Assembly: GCF_003254625.1 (NCBI RefSeq)
Contig: NZ_QJRJ01000078.1
Span: 248,001 to 312,000 of the forward strand
DNA from: Flavobacterium ginsenosidimutans
GTDB taxonomy: Bacteria > Bacteroidota > Bacteroidia > Flavobacteriales > Flavobacteriaceae
Direction of reading: 5' to 3'
DNA length: 64,000 nucleotides
The notes below the pieces were generated by a model that was not told the origin of the DNA, did not search any database, and worked only from the letters and a program-made list of their open reading frames with translations. Shown piece by piece: positions 37,316 through 45,202 of the stretch; within the stretch, counting starts at the first letter, position 1, and every line of letters begins with the position of its first letter. A program made the position numbers and the translations under genes.

Positions 37316-38176
37316 ATGGAAGAAAATATAACATATAAGCCTTTTGCTTATATAGATCAATATAGCCCAGCAGAAGGAACAACAGTTTATTATAATACTG
37401 AAAAGACTTTAGCCGTAAAAAAGAATGATTGCTCCTATGGAACAGCTGGAAACCTAGTTACTTTAACTGCTCCGGCAAACAAATTCGTTTCAACAGAAAG
37501 TGTCGCCGATGCAGATGAACAAGCGCAAGCTTGGCTAACTGCAAATGCACAAGCTTATGCCAACAATACTGGAATTTGCAGTATTAGAACTACTGCATGG
37601 CGAGGAGAAAACCCTTCTTGTGTATTAGAACCATCAACATCATTATTACCATTCGATTACATGATCGTTAAATACAAATGGGCATTTGGCGCAGGTGCTG
37701 ACTTAGATACTTTTACAGGTCTTATAAATACAGGTATCGATACTTTAGACAATAAATGGGTCGGATACGGACTTGGTAGTGAAGTTCCTGCAAATACTTC
37801 ATCACAAGATTCTTATGTAATGTGGGGCGGAGATGTACAGGATTTAACTGGTACTGAAACCTGTCTTATCAATTTTAAAAAATTAAAAGAAGATTATTCT
37901 AGTTTAAATGATATCCAAGTAAGAATGGCTGGTGTTTGGTGGAGTTCTAAAAACACTGGAAATATTGATGTAGAAATAACAACTTACCTTGGAGGAACTA
38001 TGACAAAAGTAGATAAAGACATTGTAAATAGCAATGGACAGCAAATTCAACAGCTAAATTTTTCAAAAAATGTTTCTGTAAAAGGAACTCATTTAGCTAT
38101 AGATCAAGCTACGAACATTGGCTACATTAATTATTCTAGCAACAGCTCAACTGCAAATATTGTAATAAATTATTAA
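37316..38176 (+). CDS. DUF5977-containing protein, surface or fibre component
   Basis: 286 residues, no signal peptide. Residues about 25-95 fit the DUF5977 pattern (YYNTEKTLAVKKNDCSYGTA, then ANAQAYANNTGIC with two conserved Cys), a short repeat common in Bacteroidota phage and adhesin proteins. The remaining ~190 residues are a beta domain with many Trp and Gly (MWGGDVQDLTGTE, MAGVWWSSKNTG), perhaps carbohydrate-binding. The next gene carries a second DUF5977, 5 bases away, so both probably act together. Function inferred. Confidence 0.65.
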   Translation: MEENITYKPFAYIDQYSPAEGTTVYYNTEKTLAVKKNDCSYGTAGNLVTLTAPANKFVSTESVADADEQAQAWLTANAQAYANNTGICSIRTTAWRGENPSCVLEPSTSLLPFDYMIVKYKWAFGAGADLDTFTGLINTGIDTLDNKWVGYGLGSEVPANTSSQDSYVMWGGDVQDLTGTETCLINFKKLKEDYSSLNDIQVRMAGVWWSSKNTGNIDVEITTYLGGTMTKVDKDIVNSNGQQIQQLNFSKNVSVKGTHLAIDQATNIGYINYSSNSSTANIVINY

Positions 38177-38180
38177 AAAT

Positions 38181-38816
38181 ATGGGAAATACAGGATATAA
38201 ATTTTATGAAACATTAGAACAATATTATACAGATGATGGCACTTCAACAGGAGAAACAAAACAGAATGTAAAGACGGATCCTGATTACATTGCTCCTTTT
38301 CAAGATGAAGTAGATTGTCCACCTCAGGTGCGCTTCTATAATACCATGCAAACCAGAACTGTATCCAAAAATAATTGTAGCCCCGGATATTCTGGAAGCG
38401 CTGTCACACTTACCGCCTCCCCAAATCAGTTTGTCTCAAATGAAAGTGTATTAGACGCAAACAACCAAGCAATTGCTTGGTTAGATGCCAATGCACAGAT
38501 ATATGCTAATAATGTTGGGACATGCATAATTACTCCTACTACAAATCCAACTGTGCCAACATTACGGTATGCTTACTATGGAGGTGAGACCATGACGCTT
38601 CAATGGCCGAATTATATTGATCCTGGGGCTATAACTTATGAATTATATCGCAGTATAAATGGTGGGACTCCAATGCTTTTACAAACATCAACGGATACCT
38701 TTTATTATGATAAATTATCAAATGGTGTAACATACTCATATCAAATTAGAATTAATTCTAATGGATACATTTCTTCTTACAGCAATACTGTAACAGTAAC
38801 AGGTAGATCTTCATAA
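38181..38816 (+). CDS. DUF5977 plus fibronectin-III protein
   Basis: 211 residues, no signal peptide. Residues about 50-115 are DUF5977 (RFYNTMQTRTVSKNNCSPGY to NAQIYANNVGTC), closely parallel to the neighbouring protein. Residues about 120-208 are an FN3-like domain (LRYAYYGGETMTLQWPNYID, YELYRSINGG, SYQIRINSNGYISSYSN). It likely contributes to fibre or adhesin structure. Closed by a terminator at 38829-38864. Confidence 0.66.
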   Translation: MGNTGYKFYETLEQYYTDDGTSTGETKQNVKTDPDYIAPFQDEVDCPPQVRFYNTMQTRTVSKNNCSPGYSGSAVTLTASPNQFVSNESVLDANNQAIAWLDANAQIYANNVGTCIITPTTNPTVPTLRYAYYGGETMTLQWPNYIDPGAITYELYRSINGGTPMLLQTSTDTFYYDKLSNGVTYSYQIRINSNGYISSYSNTVTVTGRSS

Positions 38817-38828
38817 AAAATATAATTC

Positions 38829-38864
38829 ATAATCTTTTGGGGTGTAAAATCCCCAAAGGATTAT
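38829..38864 (+). terminator. Terminator after the DUF5977 pair
   Basis: ATAATCTTTTGGGG and CCCCAAAGGATTAT form a 14-bp stem with one G-T pair and an 8-base loop. Confidence 0.8.
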
Positions 38865-38901
38865 TTATCACTTCAAAAAACTACTAACAAAATACCACAA
38901 A

Positions 38902-40761
38902 ATGAGCACAAATCATAATAGAATAAAAGTGGCTGATTTAGAAACAAATCAGCAAAATAAAATTTTAATTACAAATTCCAGTGGTGAGCTTGAATTTAGT
39001 GATGTTAATAATATTAAAGCAGACAGCTACAATGGACTAGATTATACTCAAGAAGGAAAAGCTTTAGATGCTAGACAAGGAAAGGTTTTAAAAGATTTAA
39101 TTGATGATATAAACCAATTACTAGTCTCCGATAATGCTGATTTAAATAGCCTTCAGAAATTAGCTGATGCAATTGAAACGGTCCGTAATTCTTTCGGTAC
39201 AATGCTAGTAAATGATTTAATTACTGGTGGTTCAACAAAAGCTTTAACAGCTGAACAGGGCAAGATTTTACAAAATAACAAGCTAAGTTACGTTTTGGAA
39301 ATAAATACTGTCGGAGGGATAACATATACATATACTATTGATGACTATAAAAAACATATTGTTTTTAGTTCTGCAAATCCCGTAACAGTTACTATACCAA
39401 CTAATTTAAACGTAGCCATACCAATTGGAACTGAGATAAAATATACACAAAAGGGTGCAGGAATTGTAACAATCGGTGGCTCAGGTATTACAATTAATTC
39501 TAATGTTTCTTTAAGTTCGGTAAAAGGAGAAACAAGAATTTTAAGAAAAATAGATACTGACGAGTGGGTTTTGATAGGTAATATTGCTCTACCTGGTGCT
39601 AAAGTACCTTATACCGTTTTTATCGATACTGTTAATGGTAATGATTCTAATGGAATTGTCACTGATTCTTCAAAACCTTTCAAAACAGCTGCCGCTGCTT
39701 ATGCTGCTTTACCAGCAAATGATGGTATAATGTGGACCTTATATTATTTAGATTCATCAACATCTAGACAATTACCAGCAACACCATTACGTCCAATAAA
39801 GATAATGACACCACATCCGGGAGTATTCTTGTTCAATGAAATAAGCGGTGAACTTTCAGGAGGAAACATATTTGAAGTCGATGCTCCCTTGTCAACTATG
39901 ACAATAAAACTAACTACAGGTACCTGCTCAATGCGCCCAACTGTCTTTTTAAGGTTAAGATTATTTAATCTAAATGTTTATGCGATGCATACAGGTTTTG
40001 CTGGATTCTTTGGAAATGGTTCGTACAGTACAGAAAATATGAGAATTGAAGTAGTTAATTTCTATTGTGAAAACACAACTTCAGGACTTAGACTGTTTGG
40101 CGGACAAGGTGATGTTATAGTAAGAAAATTTACTAGTAAGGCAAATGGGATGCGTTTAAAAAATGATAATACAACTGGTGTTCGTTTTTCATTTTACGAA
40201 GTTTATGCAGATACTTATGCATTAAAATTGGAAGCTCAAGACACAGCACACTACTATAAAATAATGAAATATAGTGGTAATGCAGATATAACAGATGGCA
40301 TAAGCTCAATGTTAGATGTTACAGGAGTTTCTTTCACTTGTCCATCGTTTACTTATCTAAGGAATCAGATAACTGGAAGAATGACAAACTTGAACTATGC
40401 TATCAATTTACCATCTTCTATTCCAAACTCAATATCTATTGACAATTTTATTGGTAGAATCAATAGTTTCACTACTCCACAGCCTATCATTAATATAAGA
40501 AACTCAACACTATATCTTTCAGGATTATTTGCTAATGGATGGCTTTCATGGTCGCAAGGAAATACACTTATGACTATAATTGACTCATATATAATTCAAG
40601 ATACACCGACAAACCTGTTTACATTTCAAAATTCATCCTCAGGATTTATGACTTTAAATAAAATTGGCTTCTTTAAAACAAATGCAACCAATTTAGTAAA
40701 TCCTGCGACCGCTTCAGGTACAGGAGTTACAATAGTAGATTTAACACCTAATTCTCATTAA
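38902..40761 (+). CDS. Phage-fibre-like protein 2 (MSTNHNRI family)
   Basis: 619 residues, no signal peptide. The N-terminal tag MSTNHNRIKVADLETNQQNK is shared with fibre 1 and fibre 3. Then come the fibre repeats (KALDARQGKVLKDLIDDINQ, STKALTAEQGKILQNNK) and the same beta domain as fibre 1 (YTYTIDDYKKHIVFSSANP to VKGETRILRKIDTDEW). The C-terminal ~380 residues are different: a beta-helix-like run (GNIFEVDAPLSTMTIKL, ENMRIEVVNFYCENTTSGLR) suggesting a right-handed beta-helix like phage tailspikes. Receptor-binding or glycan-cleaving role possible. Confidence 0.72.
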   Translation: MSTNHNRIKVADLETNQQNKILITNSSGELEFSDVNNIKADSYNGLDYTQEGKALDARQGKVLKDLIDDINQLLVSDNADLNSLQKLADAIETVRNSFGTMLVNDLITGGSTKALTAEQGKILQNNKLSYVLEINTVGGITYTYTIDDYKKHIVFSSANPVTVTIPTNLNVAIPIGTEIKYTQKGAGIVTIGGSGITINSNVSLSSVKGETRILRKIDTDEWVLIGNIALPGAKVPYTVFIDTVNGNDSNGIVTDSSKPFKTAAAAYAALPANDGIMWTLYYLDSSTSRQLPATPLRPIKIMTPHPGVFLFNEISGELSGGNIFEVDAPLSTMTIKLTTGTCSMRPTVFLRLRLFNLNVYAMHTGFAGFFGNGSYSTENMRIEVVNFYCENTTSGLRLFGGQGDVIVRKFTSKANGMRLKNDNTTGVRFSFYEVYADTYALKLEAQDTAHYYKIMKYSGNADITDGISSMLDVTGVSFTCPSFTYLRNQITGRMTNLNYAINLPSSIPNSISIDNFIGRINSFTTPQPIINIRNSTLYLSGLFANGWLSWSQGNTLMTIIDSYIIQDTPTNLFTFQNSSSGFMTLNKIGFFKTNATNLVNPATASGTGVTIVDLTPNSH

Positions 40762-40823
40762 ATACAAAATTACATAACGAACTTACAATATGTAGTACTA
40801 ATTATTGAGTACCTATTTTCAAA

Positions 40824-40860
40824 CATAATTATTGAAAATATTTGTTTTTCAATGATTATG
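40824..40860 (+). terminator. Terminator after fibre 2
   Basis: CATAATTATTGAAAA (40824-40838) pairs with TTTTCAATGATTATG (40846-40860), one G-T pair, about 60 bases past the stop. Confidence 0.75.
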
Positions 40861-40961
40861 TTTAATACAATGTTATTTTATTTAATGCCTGAATCTACAA
40901 CTCTTTTAATCTATTAATAAATGAAAGAGAATAGAAAAATTTAATAAAAAATACTCTTAAA

Positions 40962-41426
40962 ATGAGCACAAATCACAATAGAATCAAAGTGGCTGATTTA
41001 GAAACAAATCAGCAAAATAAAATTTTAATTACCAATGAAAATGGTGAATTAACTTTTAATGATATTCCAGAGAAAACTTTTAAAACAATAAATGGAGAAT
41101 CAATTATCGGAAATGGAAATATTGATCTGTCTAACAAACAAGATATTTCAAATCAGATTAATGTAACATTACCTGCGACAGTTCTAGATTCATGGCACGG
41201 AAAAACCGTAAAATTTAATGGAACAGGTACATTGACAATTCCTAGTTCATTTGTTAATTCAGGGATGTGTTTTGAAGGAATTACAAAAACAGGAACAACA
41301 TTGAACTGGTCAATTACATCTCCTAAAACATTTGAATTTGGAACGCCTGCCACCGTAACTGAAAAACAGATCTTCACATTTATGCAAAATGATGGTCAGC
41401 ATTCAATAATGATCTTAGGAATATAA
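40962..41426 (+). CDS. Phage-fibre-like protein 3 (MSTNHNRI family), short
   Basis: 154 residues. The N-terminal tag is the same as in fibre 2 (MSTNHNRIKVADLETNQQNK, even to near-identical DNA), then a short linker (TFKTINGESIIGNGNIDLSN, a common phage-fibre element) and a small beta domain (VTLPATVLDSWHGKTVKFNG). It lacks the long tip of its relatives. The LRR-like gene starts 3 bases after its stop and probably supplies the receptor-binding part, so the pair may act as one split fibre. Confidence 0.68.
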   Translation: MSTNHNRIKVADLETNQQNKILITNENGELTFNDIPEKTFKTINGESIIGNGNIDLSNKQDISNQINVTLPATVLDSWHGKTVKFNGTGTLTIPSSFVNSGMCFEGITKTGTTLNWSITSPKTFEFGTPATVTEKQIFTFMQNDGQHSIMILGI

Positions 41427-41428
41427 TT

Positions 41429-42625
41429 ATGGGACTACGAAAAACAATATTTGGACGTCAAAAGGTCAAGTCTAATACTTTTATAGGTGGTGTCGCTGGT
41501 ACTATTAATACGCCATCGTTACTTGCTTCAAAGCTTGGTATAAATGTTTCTAGAATTAAAGGATATAAAATTGTTGGTTTAGATATTCAATGCCAAATTA
41601 CAGGGAATTATGCCGCTGGTGGTTTCGCTAATGATACTTCAATTACATATTTTCATGATTTGGATGGATTAGTTAATTCTGTTATTTTGGGAGGGTTTCA
41701 ATATGCTACAAATTTAACATCAGTTAAAATAAAAAATGCTACAATACTAAACAGTTTTTGTTTTAGAGGCACTGCTTTGATAGGTCAGGATTGTGATTTT
41801 AGTTCTATTACCTCAGCCAATATCGAAGCCTTTAATTTACTTGTACCTACATCAAATTCTAAAATATCACTGCCAAATTTAATAAGTATTGGCTCAAACG
41901 CTTTTAGTGGTCATGTGAATTTTTCTAATAATGTAACCATAGAAGTTCCATTATCATTTAAAACTTCCAATTCTGGATTGCCTCATTCAGCATTAACAAC
42001 TGCTTCTTTAAGAGCAGTAGTAATAAATTATATTGGTTTCACTGATAACAATAGTTATAATACTGAAATAGGCGGTTATAGTAATACTTATAGTAATAAA
42101 GGATTGTTTGCACAGTTTTTTGGAGTTGGAAGTGGTGCAATTGTAAATTACCATAATGAAGGAGCTAATCTTTGTTTTGAAATTTTAGTAAATTATAATT
42201 TGAGGAGTTTTACATCAGATAGCACTATTACTCACTTTTTTGATTTTGACGGTCGAGTATTATCAATTGCTTGGGGAGGATTTCAATATTGCACAAACTT
42301 TAAAAATATTAGAGTTAAAAATGTTACATCATTAAGCAGTTTTCAATTTCGATCTTCAGGTTTGGTCTTTGATAATAGTGATTTAAGTTCTGTAATTACT
42401 GTTGGAACAGAAGCTTTCTTAGGATGTACTTCGATTCTCTTTATAACATTGCCATTAGTTACCAATCTAGGAGGCAATAGTGCAAGCAATAACGTATTTA
42501 CTAATATAAAAACTGGCGCGACAATTACAGTCCCAATTGCATTGCAAACAATTAATTCAGGAGCTCCAGATGGCGATTTGGTTTATGCATCAGGAACGAG
42601 AGGAGCTACAATTATCTACGTATAA
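41429..42625 (+). CDS. Duplicated leucine-rich (BspA/LRR_5-like) receptor-binding protein
   Basis: 398 residues, no signal peptide. Two tandem halves of about 195 residues correspond block by block: TYFHDLDGLVNSVILGGFQY versus HFFDFDGRVLSIAWGGFQYC, then TNLTSVKIKNATILNSFCFR versus TNFKNIRVKNVTSLSSFQFR, and VPLSFKTSNSGLPHSAL versus VPIALQTINSGAPDGDL. The strand pattern (LPNLISIGSNAFSG, EAFLGCTSILFITLPLV) is that of BspA-type leucine-rich repeats, usually adhesive surfaces. Coupled to the short fibre 3 upstream; last gene of the locus, followed by a terminator. Confidence 0.68.
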   Translation: MGLRKTIFGRQKVKSNTFIGGVAGTINTPSLLASKLGINVSRIKGYKIVGLDIQCQITGNYAAGGFANDTSITYFHDLDGLVNSVILGGFQYATNLTSVKIKNATILNSFCFRGTALIGQDCDFSSITSANIEAFNLLVPTSNSKISLPNLISIGSNAFSGHVNFSNNVTIEVPLSFKTSNSGLPHSALTTASLRAVVINYIGFTDNNSYNTEIGGYSNTYSNKGLFAQFFGVGSGAIVNYHNEGANLCFEILVNYNLRSFTSDSTITHFFDFDGRVLSIAWGGFQYCTNFKNIRVKNVTSLSSFQFRSSGLVFDNSDLSSVITVGTEAFLGCTSILFITLPLVTNLGGNSASNNVFTNIKTGATITVPIALQTINSGAPDGDLVYASGTRGATIIYV

Positions 42626-42742
42626 TTATGAATGGCTAAACCAATACATCTCTGATTTTGGACAAATATCTAATAACACGAAAATCCAAACATCAATTCC
42701 ATAAAAATAATACTTATTAAACACTTACATTTTTTTAAATTT

Positions 42743-42775
42743 AAAAGTCTCAATATTCTTATTGAGACTTTTTTT
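42743..42775 (+). terminator. Terminator closing the accessory locus
   Basis: AAAAGTCTCAAT (42743-42754), loop ATTCTT, ATTGAGACTTTT and more T (42761-42775): a perfect 12-bp stem with T-run. It marks the right edge of the locus. Confidence 0.88.
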
Positions 42776-42817
42776 ATTAACATCAAAATTATTTTTTTAA
42801 TTAAAACTTCAATAAAA

Positions 42818-42841
42818 AACCGCAATTCAAAAATTGCGGTT
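42818..42841 (-). terminator. Terminator of the DsbD gene
   Basis: AACCGCAATT / AATTGCGGTT with a 4-base loop; read leftward the hairpin is followed by a T-run. It lies 63 bases past the leftward DsbD stop, back to back with the terminator of the accessory locus. Confidence 0.82.
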
Positions 42842-42903
42842 AAATTATATAAACAGCTTTCTAATGAATATAACCCACATTTCAGTTACTATTCTAAAAA
42901 CAT

Positions 42904-44910
42904 TTACCTCTTAAACTTCCCAACCCCACTCTGCAACCAACCATAATACTCCTCAACATTCGGATTATAAGCCGATGGTTCTGTTAAATTAGCGCTTTTA
43001 TGATCCACAATTACATAAAACGGCTGTGCATTTGCTTTGTAGGTTTTAATCTGTAAATCGCTCCATTTGTTGCCAATGGTTTTGATTCTTTTTCCTGTAG
43101 TTTCAGAAGTAAATTGTTCGCTTTCTGGAAGTTCTTTTTTATCGTCAACATAAAGCGAAATCAAAACAACATCATTGTTTAAAACTCCCAAAACTTTAGG
43201 ATCTGACCAAACTAGTTCTTCCATTTTTCTGCAGTTTACGCAGGCATATCCCGTAAAATCTAACAAAACTGGTTTCCCTACTTTTTTTGCATATTCCATT
43301 CCTTTATCATAATCATGAAATGTGATAATATTTTGCGGTCCGTGTTCTGCTCCTTCTGGCAACGAACCTGTTATTTTTAACTCGGAATTACCTGAAATTC
43401 CAAGTCCGTTTGGCGATTCACTATATTGCATCGGAGGTGGAAATCCGCTGATTAATTTTAATGGAGCGCCCCAAAGTCCTGGAATCAAATAAATCGTGAA
43501 ACTTAAAACGATCAATCCAAAACCTAATCTTCCTACTGAAATATGATTTAAAGGAGAATCATGCGGCAAAGTGATTTTTCCAAATAAATAAAAAGCCAGC
43601 ATTCCGAAAACCGCAATCCAAATAGCAAGGAAAACTTCTCTTTCTAACCAATGTAATTGTAAAACTAAATCGGCATTTGATAAAAATTTAAAAGCCAAAG
43701 CCAATTCTAAAAATCCTAAAACCACTTTTACCGTATTCAACCATCCGCCAGATTTTGGTAATGCATTTAACCAGCCTGGAAAAGCCGCAAATAATGAAAA
43801 CGGTAATGCAATTGCAATCGAAAATCCTAACATTCCAACAATTGGCGCAATTCCGCCTTTTGAAGCCGCTTCGACCAATAAAGTTCCTACAATTGGGCCT
43901 GTGCACGAGAATGATACAATGGCTAAAGCCAAAGCCATAAAGAAAATCCCAATTAATCCTCCTCTATCTGCCTGCGAATCTACTTTATTGGCTAATGAAC
44001 TTGGCAATACAATTTCAAAAGCGCCCAAAAATGAACAAGCAAAAACAACCAATAAAATAAAGAAAATCAAATTGAACCAAACGTTTGTTGAAAGTGCATT
44101 TAAAGAATCCGCACCAAAAACAGCCGTCACAATTGAACCTAATAAAACGTAAATAATTACGATTGAAATTCCGTAAATCATTGCATTTCTAATTCCCGCC
44201 GCTTTTGTTTTACTTTGTTTCGTAAAATAACTCACCGTCATCGGAATCATTGGGAAAACACAAGGCGTTAGCAATGCTGCAAATCCTGATAAAAAAGCCA
44301 AAATAAAAATTGTTAGCAATCCTCTAGATTCTGTTTTCTTTGGCGAACTCACAATTTCTTTCGAAGTTTTTTCTTCTGTCTGTGAAACCGTTTTTTCTTC
44401 TGAAATTACCGAATCTTTTTTAACGATCGGAGTTTCTTCGGCAGAAGCCAATTTCTTTTCGGTCGGAATTTTAAATGTTAATTCTTCTGAAGTTGGCGGT
44501 AAGCAATTGCTGTCATCACAAACCATAAATTCAACTTCTCCCGCAATATTCGAAATGTCATCTGAAGTAAATTTAATTTTTTGTGTAAAAAGTGCTTTAT
44601 CTTCAAAATATTTAATTTTCATATCGAAGATTTTATCAACCACTTCATGTCCTTTTTCTTCGGTTGTTTTTCTAATTAATTCGAAATTTTTCTTCGGATT
44701 TTTGAAAGTAAAAGCAGTTCTTGAAGGTCCGCCTTCTTCAATATATTGTCCGTATAAATGCCAGCCCGATTGAATCACGGCCTGTGCTTTTAAAATATAC
44801 TCTTTATCTGAAACTTTTTCTACATATGTGCTCCATTTCACCGGATTGTACATTTGTCCAAACGTACTTGCAGAAAAAAACAACAGTAATGTTATTGCGA
44901 TGTTTTTCAT
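42904..44910 (-). CDS. dsbD: DsbD-like thiol:disulfide interchange protein
   Basis: 668 residues with signal peptide (ITLLLFFSASTFGQ). Residues about 20-155 are the periplasmic DsbD N-terminal domain, with a Cys pair in FMVCDDSNCLPP; about 190-480 hold eight or so transmembrane segments with the CcdA-type LLTPCVFPMIPMTV and SFSCTGPIVG cysteines; the C-terminal ~130 residues are a thioredoxin domain with YACVNCRKME. It carries electrons from cytoplasmic thioredoxin to periplasmic partners. Upstream in the same direction lie two TlpA-like proteins it could reduce. A terminator-like hairpin sits 22 bases before its start, so its expression may be attenuated. Confidence 0.9.
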   Translation of the reverse strand: MKNIAITLLLFFSASTFGQMYNPVKWSTYVEKVSDKEYILKAQAVIQSGWHLYGQYIEEGGPSRTAFTFKNPKKNFELIRKTTEEKGHEVVDKIFDMKIKYFEDKALFTQKIKFTSDDISNIAGEVEFMVCDDSNCLPPTSEELTFKIPTEKKLASAEETPIVKKDSVISEEKTVSQTEEKTSKEIVSSPKKTESRGLLTIFILAFLSGFAALLTPCVFPMIPMTVSYFTKQSKTKAAGIRNAMIYGISIVIIYVLLGSIVTAVFGADSLNALSTNVWFNLIFFILLVVFACSFLGAFEIVLPSSLANKVDSQADRGGLIGIFFMALALAIVSFSCTGPIVGTLLVEAASKGGIAPIVGMLGFSIAIALPFSLFAAFPGWLNALPKSGGWLNTVKVVLGFLELALAFKFLSNADLVLQLHWLEREVFLAIWIAVFGMLAFYLFGKITLPHDSPLNHISVGRLGFGLIVLSFTIYLIPGLWGAPLKLISGFPPPMQYSESPNGLGISGNSELKITGSLPEGAEHGPQNIITFHDYDKGMEYAKKVGKPVLLDFTGYACVNCRKMEELVWSDPKVLGVLNNDVVLISLYVDDKKELPESEQFTSETTGKRIKTIGNKWSDLQIKTYKANAQPFYVIVDHKSANLTEPSAYNPNVEEYYGWLQSGVGKFKR

Positions 44911-44931
44911 TGTTTTGGTTTAAGGTTTAAA

Positions 44932-44960
44932 AAAAGAGCTGTCGGCAAAACAGCTCTTTT
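44932..44960 (-). terminator. Terminator/attenuator just before the DsbD start
   Basis: AAAAGAGCTGT / ACAGCTCTTTT, an 11-bp perfect stem with a T-run in the leftward direction, between the M16 peptidase gene and the DsbD start codon 22 bases on. It either ends the upstream transcript or attenuates DsbD. Confidence 0.78.
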
Positions 44961-45046
44961 GGTCTTTCACAGAAAATGGCTTACTAATTCAGATTCTAAA
45001 ATGAAATAATGAAAGACGACTATTAAAAATTGTTGGTTTTAGTTTT

Positions 45047-45122
45047 CAGTCGCAGTCGCAGTCGCAGTCGCAGTCGCAGTCGCAGTCGCAGTCGCAGTCG
45101 CAGTCGCAGTCGCAGTCGCAGT
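45047..45122. repeat. CAGTCG hexamer tract, 12.7 units
   Basis: Twelve perfect CAGTCG copies plus CAGT between the DsbD and M16 genes, flanked on the other side by GACTGA units at 45170-45197 that partly complement it. Related shorter tracts lie in the next two intergenic gaps. Confidence 0.9.
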
Positions 45123-45126
45123 GTAT

Positions 45127-45159
45127 AACTTTGTCAAAGTTTTAAACTTTGACAAAGTT
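45127..45159 (-). terminator. Hairpin after the M16 peptidase gene
   Basis: AACTTTGTCAAAG (45127-45139) and CTTTGACAAAGTT (45147-45159) form a 13-bp perfect stem, within the CAGTCG repeat region. A T-run follows on the plus strand, so it may act in both directions. A relative of this sequence lies near 60767-60800. Confidence 0.6.
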
Positions 45160-45202
45160 GTTTTTCCTAACTGAGACTGAGACTGAAAACTGAGACTAAA
45201 AA

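Noticed and set aside
43755..44152. Plus-strand open frames inside the DsbD gene
   Set aside because: Shadows of the DsbD reading frame, which has clear domains and cysteine motifs.
45047..45122. CRISPR array or minisatellite gene
   Set aside because: Units are 6 bases with no spacers and no cas genes; it is a simple hexamer repeat.
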